The notes under the pieces: generated by a model
Told to the model about the DNA's origin: nothing
What the model saw: only the letters and a program-made list of their open reading frames with translations
Database searches by the model: none
Shown here: piece after piece, positions 1 through 11,350 of the stretch
Position numbering within the stretch: position 1 is the stretch's first letter
How the letters are laid out: every line of letters begins with the position of its first letter
Assembly: GCF_910594005.1 (NCBI RefSeq)
Contig: NC_057824.1
Location: forward strand, 23,773,314-23,837,313
DNA from: Cervus elaphus
Taxonomy: Eukaryota > Chordata > Mammalia > Artiodactyla > Cervidae
Direction of reading: 5' to 3'
DNA: 64,000 nucleotides
Made by a program: the position numbers and the translations under genes

Positions 1-568
1 TATATACATAGCAATACAAGTGAAAGGTAGGACCCTAAACGGCAATGGTTAATCTTGCCTAAGAATAAACACACTTGCTTAGACAACCCTTTGTATCTAT
101 ATCTCCTCTATCCTCCCCCACACCAATGCACAAACACACACAACATGTGCTCAAAGGGGTAGTTTGGCCGAATTAATATTTCTTATTAATCTGAACAAAA
201 AGCTATTTACAAAATGTTATTTTACTACCTCTACTTTTAATATATATTAGGCACTTCAGAACATCTAGCAAGACTAGATATTTTTAAATAGTACTTAGCA
301 TTGTCAACTATATATAGTGAGGAATAAAATGAACATATGGAACAGTGGTTTTACTAGGAAAATATCTTCCAAACTTGGCCAGTCTGGCAGAGAAGCTTCT
401 TCTCTTCCTCCTCATACCTTCTGCTCCATGTCCTCTAAACTACAGAAAAAAACGTGGACATTGTGTGCACCTAATGTGGCTTCTAGAGGTCATCTTAACA
501 ACACCATTTCAAAAAGCCATTCCAGAAGACAATTTTATGATTTTTTTTTTAAACAAATGGCTCTGTAA
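1..568. other. Intergenic, nothing recognised
   Basis: AT-rich unique-looking sequence. Two short open frames at 317-593 overlap each other, show no domain and are probably chance. Confidence 0.5.
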
Positions 569-584
569 AAGTCATGTGATTTTC

Positions 585-774
585 CTTCTTTAAATTAAAA
601 AAATTTTATGTAGACCATCTTTAAAGTTTTTATTATATTTGTTACAACGTTGCCTCTGTTTTGGTTTTTTGGCAGTGAGTCATGTGGAATCTTAGCTCTC
701 CATTCAGGGATTGAACCTGCACCTTCCACATTGGAAAGTGAAGTCTCAACTGCTAGACCGCCAGGGAGGTCTCC
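585..774 (-). mobile_element. CHR-type tRNA-Glu SINE
   Basis: The right part is the complement of the tRNA-derived head (ACCGCCAGGGAGGTC with an internal B-box-like GATTGAACC). A perfect 16-bp target-site duplication, AAGTCATGTGATTTTC, flanks it at 569-584 and 775-790, so the boundaries are firm. Confidence 0.9.
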
Positions 775-983
775 AAGTCATGTGATTTTCTAACCCTACT
801 TCACCATATGATGGGCAACCGCTTTACAGCTGGAAGGCCTAGATGTAGCAGAAGTCTTCCTTTGAAAGGTTGGGAGAGAAGTGAAGAGCAGCGTTTCTAT
901 AATCTATGTACAGGTTTTTCATAAATGGCCAGCAAATCTCCCTCAAGGATGGTGGGCACCGCCTATTGGCCCAATGCAGTGTG

Positions 984-1210
984 TGTGTGAGTGTGTATGT
1001 GCGTGTGTTAGTCACTCAGTCATGTCCAACTCGTTGCAACCCCATGGACTGTATCCCTCCAGGCTCCTCTGTCCATGGGATTTCCCAGGCAAGAATACTG
1101 GAGTGGGTTGCCATTTCCTTCTCCAGGGGATCTTCCTGACCGAGGGATTGAACTCGTATCTCCTGCACTGGCAGGCGGATTCTTTACAGCTGAGCCACCT
1201 GGGAAGCCCA
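984..1210 (-). mobile_element. Bov-tA SINE with (TG)n tail
   Basis: Minus-strand Bov-tA element ending in the complement of GGCTTCCCAGGTGGCTCA. It starts in a TG-rich tail. An imperfect 15-bp duplication (GCCCAAYRCAGTRTG) is at 969-983 and 1211-1225. The open frames over it are SINE-derived. Confidence 0.9.
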
Positions 1211-1225
1211 GCCCAACACAGTATG

Positions 1226-2323
1226 CTATTCTATTATCTCTGGCTTCCAGTGTCAAGACTCAAGGGCCACCAGTGCCCCAACTATAATTGCCACAGTTCA
1301 CTCCGGGCCCTGAAAAGCTTCATTCACATTGTTTGGGACCAGTCAGTCACCTCAGGTGCTGGATTGGTGTGATAACTTGGCTTGATATTGAGATGGCCAA
1401 GCTTACGCCAGCCTAGACCAGCCTTCTCTGCCCTGGGTGCCCTTCCAGTGGTCACCTTTGTTCTTGCTCCACCAAGCATATCACCCCAAGACCCCATGTC
1501 CTCTGCAGCCTGGTGGGGGTTCACCTCAGCCCAACCCAGACAGGGCAGCCTCTGCGCCTTGAGGCCAGGCCCACAGATGCCTGCGGCCATCAGGGCATAG
1601 GGATGGAGGAATCCCTGCTGCCTTGGGACCTTGGGGTAGATGCAAGGGATGGGCGGGGATGGGTGTGGGAGGTGGCAGGGCTGGGGGTGGGGTGGGAGGA
1701 GCTAAAGCCCTAGGTCTTGCTGGGCTTCTGATCTTCTGTTTGCCAGAAATTGGGGCAAAATTCCCCCTCCTCTTTTTAAACTGCCACAGAGCTAACACAT
1801 TCGCCGAAGCTGTTATCATTAAATGACCTTGTGCTTCCACCTCAAAATTTCAAGTTATTCTGAATCCACAGGATCTTAGTCAGTGCACTAGGGAGATGTA
1901 AGGAAATGTTATTTTTCAACTGGTACTTTTTTCTTAATGTTTGGGCTACTTTGGGTTTTCTGTTACTTGCAAAACATCCTAACCGATAAAAGTCCAGTCC
2001 TTCTTCCTGGAACAACTTCCCTTTTAGACCAACTTTCCTGTGAATCCAACATTTGGCAATTCTTGCCAAATTTTAATACACAGTTACCATTTATTAAAGC
2101 ATTTTTCCCACTTATGGTTCCTTAATTTACAGAACAAGGGAACAAGACAGAAGGGTATTCATTGTATAATGTGTATAAAAGAAAGTAGGAGGGAGCATCG
2201 TGCTAGGTCTAAATGTTGGGAATCAGCTAAATAAGTTACTGTACATCTGTACAACAGAATATGGTGCCCTAGTTTTTAAGAAGAATGAGCTAGGTTAATG
2301 CAGACATGGAAAGAATGTCATGA
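1226..2323. other. GC-rich unique intergenic stretch, no gene seen
   Basis: About 1.1 kb with raised GC between 1260 and 1720 and few CpGs. Overlapping short frames on both strands reflect the composition. No splice-consistent exon or domain is visible. It includes the G-rich tract at 1646-1699. Confidence 0.5.
1646..1699 (+). repeat. G-run tract with quadruplex potential
   Basis: More than eight runs of three or more G separated by loops of one to six bases on the + strand. Confidence 0.6.
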
Positions 2324-2334
2324 TATTATGTCTT

Positions 2335-2527
2335 TTAAAAAAAAAAAACAGCAATTATTTATTTGGCTGCGCCAGGTCTCAGTTGCCATACATGGGATCT
2401 TCAGTTGCGAAATACAGATTCTTTCACATGCAGCATGTGGGATCTATTTCCCTACCAGGGATTGAACCCAGGCCCCCGTGCATTGGGAATATAGAGTCCT
2501 AGCCACTGGACCAGGGAAGTCCCAAGG
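2335..2527 (-). mobile_element. CHR-type SINE
   Basis: Minus-strand element ending in the complement of the head (CTGGACCAGGGAAGTCCC). An 11-bp duplication TATTATGTCTT is at 2324-2334 and 2528-2538. Confidence 0.9.
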
Positions 2528-2711
2528 TATTATGTCTTGACTGATAAACAGAATGGTAGGATGGGCCCATTCATGTACTTATTAATAAAAGCTCTAAATT
2601 TGTACATGCCCTGTGAACAGATGTGTGTATATATGTGTGTTTAAGTAGGAAAAAGCTGTAAAGTCATGGTAGGAAGCTTAGAGTGGGATTGTAGCTAAGT
2701 TTGGTTGTGAA

Positions 2712-2936
2712 CGTGCGTGTGTGCATGCTAAGTCGCTTTAGCTGTGTCCGACTCTTCGCAACCCTAGAGACTATAGCCCACCAGGCTCCTCTCTGTGGGA
2801 TTCACCAGGCAAGAATACTGGAGTCGGTTTCCATGCCCTCCTCCAGGGGATCTTCCCGACCCAGGGATCCAACCTGGATCTACTGTGGCTCCTGCATTGC
2901 AGATAGATTCTTTACCACTGAGCCATCATGGAAGCC
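2712..2936 (-). mobile_element. Bov-tA SINE
   Basis: Shows the Bov-A body (complement of the TAAGTCGCTT...TGTCCGACTC block) and a degraded tRNA head ending GAGCCATCATGGAAGCCC. It is more diverged than its neighbours. Confidence 0.88.
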
Positions 2937-2937
2937 C

Positions 2938-3799
2938 TTAGATGCGAACAGGGGATTTCAAATTTTACTGTGTAGAATATGCTTGTATATGGTTTGTGTT
3001 TTATAAGGATGCATACAGATAGTCATTAGGTACATTTTAAAAAGTCAAAATCATTTAATGGGTTTGTGGTGATAGTTTTTTTATTTTTATTTTTTGTGGT
3101 GATGGTTTTAAAATCAACCTACAATTTCTAGAATACTCCTCCATTTAAAAGGTAAAATTTAATTCCCCGCCTCTTGATGCTCCAGGCTAAGTTGTACTTT
3201 CCTGCTCAGAACTGGAATCAACTATTTTTCTTAGAAGCTCAAGCTTCTTGGAGTAGAAAATAACACAAAGACTGAAACTTGGGGGAGTTCACTGCCATTA
3301 GATTGGTCATTATTTCTTGGATTTTTCAATGGGGAAAGTTAGAAATGCATATTTCTTTTGCTTTCAAAAGAGAAAATAGATTATGAATGCACAGTGTACA
3401 AAAAAGTTATTCGGATGAAGGTGCTTTCATGGTGTGATGAATATGCAGTTTCCCATTCTTGTTTTTCTTCAGTTGCTTTTTAAAAATTTAGTTGCTAAGG
3501 ACACAGGACACATCATCAAATAATTTGTTTCTTTTGGTAATGAATCTTCTATTTTAGTTAGAAAGACAGAAACAATTATCCTCTCTTTTTCTACTATAGT
3601 TACTTGTCTCTGAATCATTCAAATTAAATTGAGTTGTTGCATAACCAAAATTAGTATCTTTTTTTGGTCTAACTAAATATTTTTAAAATAATATTTTGAG
3701 ACAGAGAAGTAAAAAGAACAAAAATATTCTATAATCTCAGCCCTCAGAAGATTACCACTAATATTTTTAATAAAAATTACATATACATGTTAATTACTC
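2938..3799. other. AT-rich intergenic sequence, no gene seen
   Basis: Short poly-T and poly-A runs but no family that I can name with confidence. Confidence 0.4.
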
Positions 3800-4320
3800 A
3801 TGGATTGGAAGACTCGATATTGTTAAGATGTCCATGCTCTATACCTGTCTACATATACAATACAATAAAAATCAATATCACTGTGGTTTTCTTATGTAAA
3901 GTGACAAGTGGATTCTATAATTTATATGGAAATGAGAAGAACTTGGAATAGGCAAAACAATTCTGAAAGTGAAGAACAAAGTTGGAGGATTTATACTCTC
4001 TAAATTAGAGGCCTACTATAAAGCCACAGTAATCAAAACTATGGGATATTGGCATGAGGATAATTATATAAATCAATAGAAACAAACAATGAGTCCAGAA
4101 ATAGACTTGTACATGGTTAAATTGCTTTTTGGTAAATATTTCAAGCAATTCAAAGAGGGAAAATAACAGTCTTTTCAAAAATGTTATTGAAATGAGAAAA
4201 ATAGTATGAACAAAGAAGTGAACCTTGATCCTACCTTATACTATCAACAAAAATTAACTCAACATTGATCTAGATCTATATATAAAAGCTATAATTATAA
4301 AATGTCTAAAAGAAACATAA
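3800..4320 (+). mobile_element. L1 ORF2 3' remnant
   Basis: Carries the degraded L1 ORF2 C-terminal block (AAAGTTGGAGGATTTATAC, then AAGCCACAGTAATCAAAACT, then the CAATAGAAAC region) without an open frame. It is an old mammalian L1. Confidence 0.8.
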
Positions 4321-4339
4321 GTGTGAATCATTGTCATGC

Positions 4340-4545
4340 TGTTGACTGTTGGGGTTCTGCAAACTATGGATTGCTGACCAAATCAGAGCCACTATCTGTT
4401 TTTGTAAATAAAGTTTTATTGAGACACAGACATGCTCATTCAATTAAATATTGCCTATGGTTGCTTTCACACTACAGGAGCTGACCCGAGTAATTATAAC
4501 AGAGACCTGGTGGCCCATAAAGCCTAAATTATTACTTGTTTTTTT
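4340..4545 (+). mobile_element. Non-autonomous hAT-Charlie-type DNA transposon
   Basis: Holds TCTGCAAACTATGG near one end, TTTGTAAATAAAGTTTTATT in the middle and AGACCTGGTGGCCCATAAAG near the other. This is the layout of the common mammalian hAT MITE whose ends read CAGGGGTYGGCAAACT. The right terminal repeat has decayed. I leave the subfamily open. Confidence 0.6.
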
Positions 4546-5040
4546 GTAAAAAACTCATATGTATCTTGGCTCTTCCATTACCTCTTTGGAAAAGTCCCTC
4601 AGAGCTATCTGAGAGGCTGTATCCAGGCTTACATCCTCAGTAAAGCCCCAAATAAAACATATTTCTCAACTCTCAGGTTGTACACTTTTTTCAGTTGACA
4701 TCTGTAAGGATGTAATAATGTTACCACAATCATCCCTGATTTCAGTAATGTGACTGAATTCATTCTAAATTCCTTATTTGGTTCCAATTCACTTGTCTCA
4801 CCCTTCTTCCACACCACCCTTCTCTCTCAGCAACTCTATATATACTCTTTAACTATATTCAAAATTGCTATTTTCTCAAAAGATCAAATTTGTGGGTGGG
4901 GTGGGGGCTGCAAGAAAAGGGGTAGGGAAGCAGTAGGAATAAGATGAACCAAGTCAAAAGGTACAATCTTCCAGTTATAAGATAAATAAGAATAGGGATG
5001 TAACATACAACATGCTAAATACAATCAACACTGCTATATG

Positions 5041-5943
5041 TTCCAAATCTGGAAAGGAGTACATCAAGGCTTTATATTGTCACCCTGCTTATTTAACTTA
5101 CATGCAGAACACATCAGGCAAAATGCCAGACTGGATGAAGCACAAGCTGGAATCAAGACTGCCGAGAGAAATATCAATAACCTACACCACCCTTACGGCA
5201 GAAAGCAAAGAAGAACTAAAGAGCCTCTTGATGAAAATGAAAGAGAAGAGTGAAAAAGTTGGCTTAAAACTCAACATTCAGAAAGCTAAGATCATGGCAT
5301 CCAGTCCCATCACATCATGGCATCTGTTTCCATCACTTCATGGCAAATAGATGGGGAAACAATGGAAACAGTGAGATATTTTACTTTGGGGGGCTTCAAA
5401 ATCACTGCAGATGGTGACTGCAGCCATGAAAGTAAAAGACGCTTGCTCGTTGGAAGAAAAGCTATGACCAACCTAGACAACATATTAAAAAGCAAGGACA
5501 TTACTTTACCAACAAAGCTCTGTCTAGTCAAAGCTACGGTTTTTCCTGTAGTCAGGTATGGATGTGAGAGTTGGACTATAAAGAAAGATGAGCATGGAAG
5601 AATTGATGCTTTTGAACTGTGGTGTGGAGAAGGCTATTGAGAGTCCCTTCGACGGCAAGGAGATCCAACCAGTCCATCCTAAAGGAAATCAGTCCTAAAT
5701 ATTCATTGGAAGGACTGATGCTGAAGCTGAAACTCCAATACTTTGGCCACCTGATGCAAAGAACCAACCCATTGGAAAAGACCCTGATGCTGGGAAAGAT
5801 TGAAGGCAGGAGGAGAAGGGGATGACAGAGGAGGAGATGGGTTGGATGGCACCACTGACGTGATGGACATGAGTTTGAGTAGGTTCCAGGAGTTGGTGAT
5901 GGACAGGGAAGAGTTGGACAGGATTGAGTGACTGAACTGAACT
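5041..5943 (+). mobile_element. BovB (RTE) LINE, 5'-truncated 3' part
   Basis: Encodes the 3' end of the BovB reverse-transcriptase ORF2 in broken frames, including the GLKLNIQKAKIMASSPITSW region. It ends in the (ACTGA)n tail typical of BovB. A local duplication near 5305-5340 repeats part of the ATCACTTCATGG block. It is non-functional. Confidence 0.92.
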
Positions 5944-5944
5944 A

Positions 5945-6160
5945 AAATATATGAAGTTTTTAAAGAGTAAATTCTAAGAGTTCTCATCACACACACAGAT
6001 AACTTTTCCTATTTCTTTAATTTTGTATTTATATATGATATCCATTAAATTTATTGTGGTAATCATTTCTCAAGGTAAGTCAAATCATAATGCTGTACAC
6101 CTTAAATTTATACAAGGCTGCATGTCAATTATATCTCAATAAAACAGAAGAAAAATTATT
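5945..6160 (+). mobile_element. L1 3' UTR remnant
   Basis: Matches the L1 3' end (GTACACCTTAAATTTATACA, then ATTATATCTCAATAAAAC) and finishes at the polyadenylation signal. Confidence 0.75.
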
Positions 6161-6829
6161 TTATGAATCAAAAAACTGCAAAGAATAGCAATATTTTACA
6201 TTTTCCCCAGTTTCCCTAGTGTTTGACATAAAACAGCTGGATTCTCATATCTGTTTCTGCATTCAACTTGTAGCAAAAGACTTGGTTAATTTCCTAGAAG
6301 CTTCTGGAAAATTCGATTTAACTTCTTGAGATTATGAGAATAAAAAAGGCCAGTAACATCTTCCAATTGTTAAGAAAATAGCTTGACTTTATAGACCTCC
6401 AGGGATCCCTGGACCACATTTTTGGGAACCAATTGGATTACAGTACTTATTTCTATGAATAATCTATTTCTAGATCGTCCAATTTTGGCTCTTTTTTCTC
6501 GTAGCCAGTAGTTACTAGTACAAAGTAGGCAGCTCTGTGATGAGGAGCCCTTAAACTAGATCGAGGGTGCTTAATTAGAGAATTCACTTTAATCACTAAG
6601 AAAGCGGTTATCCGGGAGCAAAGTAGGTCTGACGTTTGACGCGGCCTAGCGTGGCAATTCCGTTTAGGAAACGCAAAAAAATACTACCACTGGCCTGTGT
6701 CTCAAAATTTAAGTTGTCAAAAAAAAACCTAAATCGAGATCTACGGAATTTTTTTGAAGTATTTTAAAACTTTAAATGCCTGCAGACGGGCCACCTGTTT
6801 TTGTAAATAGTGATTTTCGGAAAACTTTC
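6161..6829. other. Upstream flank of ATF7IP2, not repeat-derived as far as I can see
   Basis: Unique-looking sequence between the last LINE and the CpG island. It contains the four-unit heat-shock element at 6297-6314, a TGACGT CRE half-site at 6630-6635 and scattered CpGs from 6600 onward. Confidence 0.5.
6297..6314. promoter_or_regulatory. Perfect four-unit heat-shock element
   Basis: The block reads GAA-gc-TTC-tg-GAA-aa-TTC, which is four alternating nGAAn pentamers at exact 5-bp spacing, the canonical target of HSF trimers. A further TTC at 6291-6293 is off register by one base. It lies about 0.8 kb upstream of exon 1, in sequence I cannot assign to a repeat. The motif match is direct; binding and control of ATF7IP2 are inference. 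Confidence 0.55.
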
Positions 6830-7480
6830 AGTCACTCAAATGCAAGGCCTGGAGCAGGAGCCTGGTCGCGCGACTTGCGAATGATACAACACACTGACAG
6901 AAAGTCGCGCGCCTGGAGGCGAACTCTCCGCACCCCTCAGCCGACTTCCACTTCCCTGCCCCCTCCACCAGGTGGCCTCTGATTGGCTGGGCTGCCGCAA
7001 GTGCGCTCTGCCATTGGCCGGAAGTCCGTCGGAGGTGGGCGCAGAGAGACTTACCTCAGTCAGTTCACCGGAGAGCGTCATTGTGCCCGGCGGTTGCAGT
7101 CCCCGGAGTTAGAGCTTGCAGCGCGGCGCCGCTTTAGGTACGTTGGAACCGGGCGAAAGCCGCGCGCCAGCGGCGGTTGGCCGGGACGGCAGTTTCTCTG
7201 GCGCCGCGTGCCTTCCTGAGGGCCGGTCCCCGGAAGCCTCGGAGCGCTGCGCGAGCCGGGCGGTTTTGGCTGGGTTGACTCCAAGGCGTATGGAGTCGCT
7301 GGGGCGCCGACCTGGCTGGGAAGACGCCGGCGAAGGGCGAAAGGACGTGTCCCCTCCCGCTGTCGGAGCGGGCGGCGAGCGAAGCGGGAGGAGCGGGCGG
7401 CGGCGTGTGCAAGTCGGGGTCGCGGAGGCTCGTCCCCTCAGGGTTTGGTACTCGGCGAGTAAGTACGAGCTTGGGGCCCG
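6830..7480 (+). promoter_or_regulatory. ATF7IP2: CpG-island promoter of ATF7IP2
   Basis: This is the only long CpG-dense, GC-rich block in the window and it precedes exon 1. I see no TATA box. Two inverted CCAAT boxes (ATTGG at 6982-6986 and 7013-7017) are 31 bp apart, a spacing typical of paired NF-Y sites. A CCGGAAGT ETS-type site lies at 7018-7025, directly after the second CCAAT box. A CRE half-site (CGTCA) is at 7076-7080. This layout fits a housekeeping-type or germline-active promoter with initiation around 7040-7090. The exact start cannot be read from sequence. The island continues past the exon 1 donor to about 7480. Confidence 0.8.
7060..7137 (+). other. ATF7IP2: ATF7IP2 exon 1, non-coding (5' end approximate)
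   Basis: A good splice donor (TTTAG then GTACGT) ends at 7137 within the CpG island, just downstream of the CCAAT/ETS cluster. The first coding exon begins with an acceptor and only 10 nt of 5' UTR, so at least one upstream non-coding exon is required; this is the best candidate. The start is a guess from promoter position. A second donor (GTAAGT at 7459-7464) in the same island could give a longer exon 1. Intron 1 would be about 16.8 kb, and further 5' UTR exons inside it cannot be excluded. Confidence 0.6.
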
Positions 7481-8269
7481 ACGGGACTACTTTTAGAAAC
7501 TGACGGAGAAAATGTAGTCCCTCGCCCCATCTTTGGGATTGCGTTGCAACATTCCCAGGAGCTGTTTTAGTTATAATTTATCTGAAGAAACCAGGGGGCA
7601 GAAGTTGTGTTCTTGTCCTGGCGGCGGGGAGGCTTTCATTGATGTGTGTTGTTCGAAGGCACTAGAACATTTGATGCCCAAATGCCTTTTTAAATTAAAG
7701 CACCTGGAGCACAAACGTGTGACGTACACCTGTGGAGCTCATCCGTGTAGGGATGCTGTGATTGAAGGATGAAAGCCGTGTACCAGCAGGCGTGGTTCTT
7801 TAACACAGTTTGTTTTTGAGTAAGTTTAAAAACAAAACAAAACACAAAAGACCATATCCTGCTTCTCGGCCCCCGCCCCCCGCCACTTACTTTCTCCAAA
7901 TGCCCCTCCCCCACCTACTTTCTCCTTTTTGGCAAAGTTCAAGAATGTGTTCTGTACAGAGGAAGCAGTTATTTTACTTTTTCTCTCTAAAATCTCACTG
8001 TGCCTGTAAAACTGACTTCTAGGTTGAAGATGAAATTTCAAACATTGTAAGCCAGCACGTGTTGCTTCTTTTGTGAAGAGCTAGTACTCACTGCTCTAAA
8101 GACTTATGTATGGTCAAGACCTAGGAAAAGATGATCGTACTGAATAATTCATTAGAAACAAAATGTTAAAAAATAGAAGAATTATGTGAAATCCAGTTAA
8201 GTGGGCTGTTATACTAAATTGGGATTTAATAGTCTTTTCATGATGATTTTGTCATGTATTTACTTATAG
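7465..8269. other. Start of intron 1, unique sequence
   Basis: CpG density falls after 7480. A C-rich run lies near 7868-7882. Short frames on both strands have no recognisable product. Confidence 0.45.
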
Positions 8270-8850
8270 CCAGTAAAATGATCTGCGACATAAGTATTTG
8301 CCAAATGGGGAAGAACATTCAAGATAATTTATATCACAGGAAAGCTATTGAAAAAACAAAAATGAAGCGTCCGGCTGAAGGACTAATTACACTGAATTCA
8401 GCTCTTCTGAAGTATGTCTTAGTTTATTCATCTTTCAATATATTTTTGGAAATGTTGAGTCTGACCATAATCAAATTAATCTACTTAACTCTCAGTCTTA
8501 TCTGCAGATTTTTACAGACTACATCCTCCTAAGATTGACTTCTGCCTCAACAGAAATGCATGAACAGTGTTATTGGAAATGATTTGCATCCTTTAAGAAC
8601 TGGTGTATCTAGGTACATCTTGAATTTTCTGCTCTGCTTTCCTTATTGACTCTTGTACTTCATCTCAATCTTCAATTCTACTGTATGTACTTTCTACGTG
8701 GTATCTTGAATTCTGGTCTGAAAATATTGCATGATCCCTGCATTGTTGCCTGTGCATATCATGTAGTTCTGTTATAACGGATGTGTACAGATGTATTTCA
8801 TTTGATGTAATCAAATTTTAAATAACATAGTTGTTAAAAATAAAAATAAA
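8270..8850 (+). other. Candidate short two-exon transcript or alternative last exon
   Basis: A segment with acceptor TTTACTTATAG (before 8270) and donor GTATGT (8412) is followed 96 bp later by acceptor CTTATCTGCAG (before 8508) and two AATAAA signals at 8839-8850. An open frame starting at the ATG at 8278 begins MICDISICQMGKNIQDN, contains KMKRPAEGLITLNSALL, and ends QTTSS-stop at 8532 whether or not the 96-bp intron is removed. It resembles no protein I know and could be an alternative terminal exon fed by exon 1, a retrocopy or chance. Confidence 0.25.
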
Positions 8851-10380
8851 CTTTGATTTTAAATGCACGAGAGTATTCTCATTAAGTTGAATGAGATTAT
8901 TACATATAAAATACAAATAACCATATTCTATCTTATTCTATTTTATATTCTTACATCATTTAAATACTTATTCTATTCTCTGAGGCTTAATTAAACCTCG
9001 ACCCACACCTTTCAAATGCATTACTACAGATTCAGGTAACTTCGTATCCCTTTTTACCTTTACCAATCGAAGTAGGACAGAAAGCTTGTAGTCAGGCCAT
9101 TCTAGAGGGAAGTGGACTGTCTCAATTGGGTAGATAATTGAATACAATGTTAATTTTTGAGCTTCTTATTAAATTTCTAGGGGTATAAGGGGTGTTTGTA
9201 TATAGATAATTAGAGGTATTATATGTATCTATTAAATGTGGTACCATTAGTATATGTTTGAGATTTTACGGTGTATAGTGCTGCTTATGGTATAGTTACT
9301 GCAAGTTACTGGAGTCTGTTCTGGTCCTCTATTAAGGAAAAAGTAGCAGCATTAAATAAAGCTTCTACATGAAAAGCATCTCGCTGAGAATTTAAAAATA
9401 AGACACATCTCAGCCCACAAAGATCATGACTAAAATATATATTTCTAATGGGAAATTCAGATGAGGAAGTAGTTCTCTTAGGGAAAGATGTTTGCTGAAG
9501 AAATGATCTTTAAACATGACCTTAAAGCGAGTGGAGAATAAGGGAGGATGTTGGTGTATGGCAGTTTTGATGAGTTTGAAAAAAGTGAAGGCTAAATTTG
9601 TAGGAAATTTGGAGATAAAATTTGATAGCTTTAGGAAAAAGGAAATACAAAAAAGATAATGCAGTTATGATTCTCTGGTTATTTGCTTGTAACAACTCAA
9701 GTATTGATTTAATTATATGTGATAAAAAGGTGTATAGATACAGAAAAGAGCTAAATTCTCATTTGTAAGTATGGACCATGATAGTGGCTAAAATTTGTAA
9801 CTGAGGAAGTACGAGTGAGCATATTTTAAAATACTGAGATTAATTAAAAGTTATGTTAGTTAAAAGTGATTGCCTTAGGCAGTGAGTGTTGACAACCAGC
9901 TATTTCGTTGTGAACATTTTATACTGCTTAATTTTATGCTATCACATAGATAAAGAAAATTTTTAAGTAAAAGCAAAATTCTCCTAGCACTTAGAAGATG
10001 TTAATACTGCTGGTCCATGGACCTCACTTAGAGTAGCAATAATATTCATGCTCATTGTAAGACCTGACACAAGTTGGTCATGTTTTGTCATTTTCTTGAT
10101 CACTGTATATCCCTTAACAGTAACCTTGGCACATCATAGTGTCTGATTTTTTACTTGTGATAGGAGATTTCTTTGAATCTTAAGATCCTTGGTTGGCTCC
10201 TGAATTGTGTGTATGTGTGTGTTTTTAACCTTTTTTTTTTAAAAGTTATACAACCTATCTTAGATTCATTTTGATAATTTAAATGTAAAATATAACAATG
10301 GGACTTTATTTAGTATTGATAACATATTAGGGTAGTATTTCAACAAGAAGCAACCCAAGTGAGAGATATTTTGTAATGAA
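8851..10380. other. Intron 1, no gene or clear repeat recognised
   Basis: AT-rich sequence with short TTCTAT-type simple repeats near 8935-8980. I could not assign a repeat family. Confidence 0.4.
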
Positions 10381-10429
10381 GAAAGCCAGTCCACCACCAG
10401 AAGTACAGAAAATAAATGCAATCATTATA

Positions 10430-11060
10430 TACCCATAGTTTTAAAGTTTATAAGGAGGAGGATTTATAAGGAGGGGGAGAGAGTGATTTAATTGAAAGAA
10501 ATAGACAAATTGACAATAGTAGTATACCACTCTGAAAACACTGTTAATAACTGGAAGAATATGGACAACACAGCAAAGAAATTTGAACTGGTTGACATCA
10601 ACATAGAATAACACTGCACCCAGCAATGTTGGAATACATGTTCTACTCAAATACAGGTGGACCTTTTGGAAAAATTAGCCATGAAAATAGCCTCAACAAA
10701 TATTACAGGATTGAAATTATTCAGAAGATTCTCTAATTACAGTGGACTTGAATTAAGCTAACCTTAAACAACAAAAATGCAACTTGGAAATCTGCAATTG
10801 CCTGGAAATTAATGTATTTCTAAATAATGGACAGATCAATATTTACCTCCACAGAAGGAATTACAATGGAAATTAGAAAGCATTTCAAACCAAATAAGAA
10901 TCAAGAGGGTTCATCAGAATTTATGAGACTCAACTAAGGTAGAGCTTAGGATATTTTGTAGCTTTAAATGCAAAAGAAAAAAAAAAGGAACGTGACTGAA
11001 AGTTAAAGATCTGAATTTTCATCTCAATCTGGAAGAAAATCAGGCCTGAAGAAAACTGAA
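10430..11060 (+). mobile_element. L1 ORF2 remnant (copy A, 5' piece)
   Basis: Old L1 in sense orientation, recognisable from the endonuclease/RT linker block near 10950 (TTGTAGCTTTAAATGCAAAAG, then AAAGATCTGAATTTTCATCTC). It has many stops. The copy is interrupted by the SINE at 11066-11350 and continues to about 12300. Confidence 0.75.
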
Positions 11061-11065
11061 TCATT

Positions 11066-11350
11066 GGATATCCCTCGTGGTCCATTGGTTTGGAATCCTC
11101 CTGCCAGTGCAGGGTACACAGGTTCAGTCCCTGGTCCAGAAGATCCACATGCCATGAGGCAGCTAGACCCATGCACTAGAACTACTGAGCCGGCCCTCTG
11201 GATCCCATGAGCTACAACTACTGAGCATACTTGCTGCAAATTCTGAAACCCTTGAGCCCTAGAGCCTGTACTCCACAACAAGAGAACCCATCACAACTAG
11301 AGAAAGCCTACTATGCACCAACAAAAGACTTAGACCAGCAAAAAGAAAAA
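11066..11350 (+). mobile_element. CHR-type SINE, long form
   Basis: Begins with the tRNA-like head (GGATATCCCTCGTGGTCC) and continues through the repeated CTACTGAGC/CCTAGAGCC tail modules to an A-rich end. It is inserted into L1 copy A. Confidence 0.85.

Noticed and set aside
881..1372. 163-residue open frame with cysteine-rich start
   Set aside because: It reads the antisense of a Bov-tA SINE and its TG tail; no splice context or domain.
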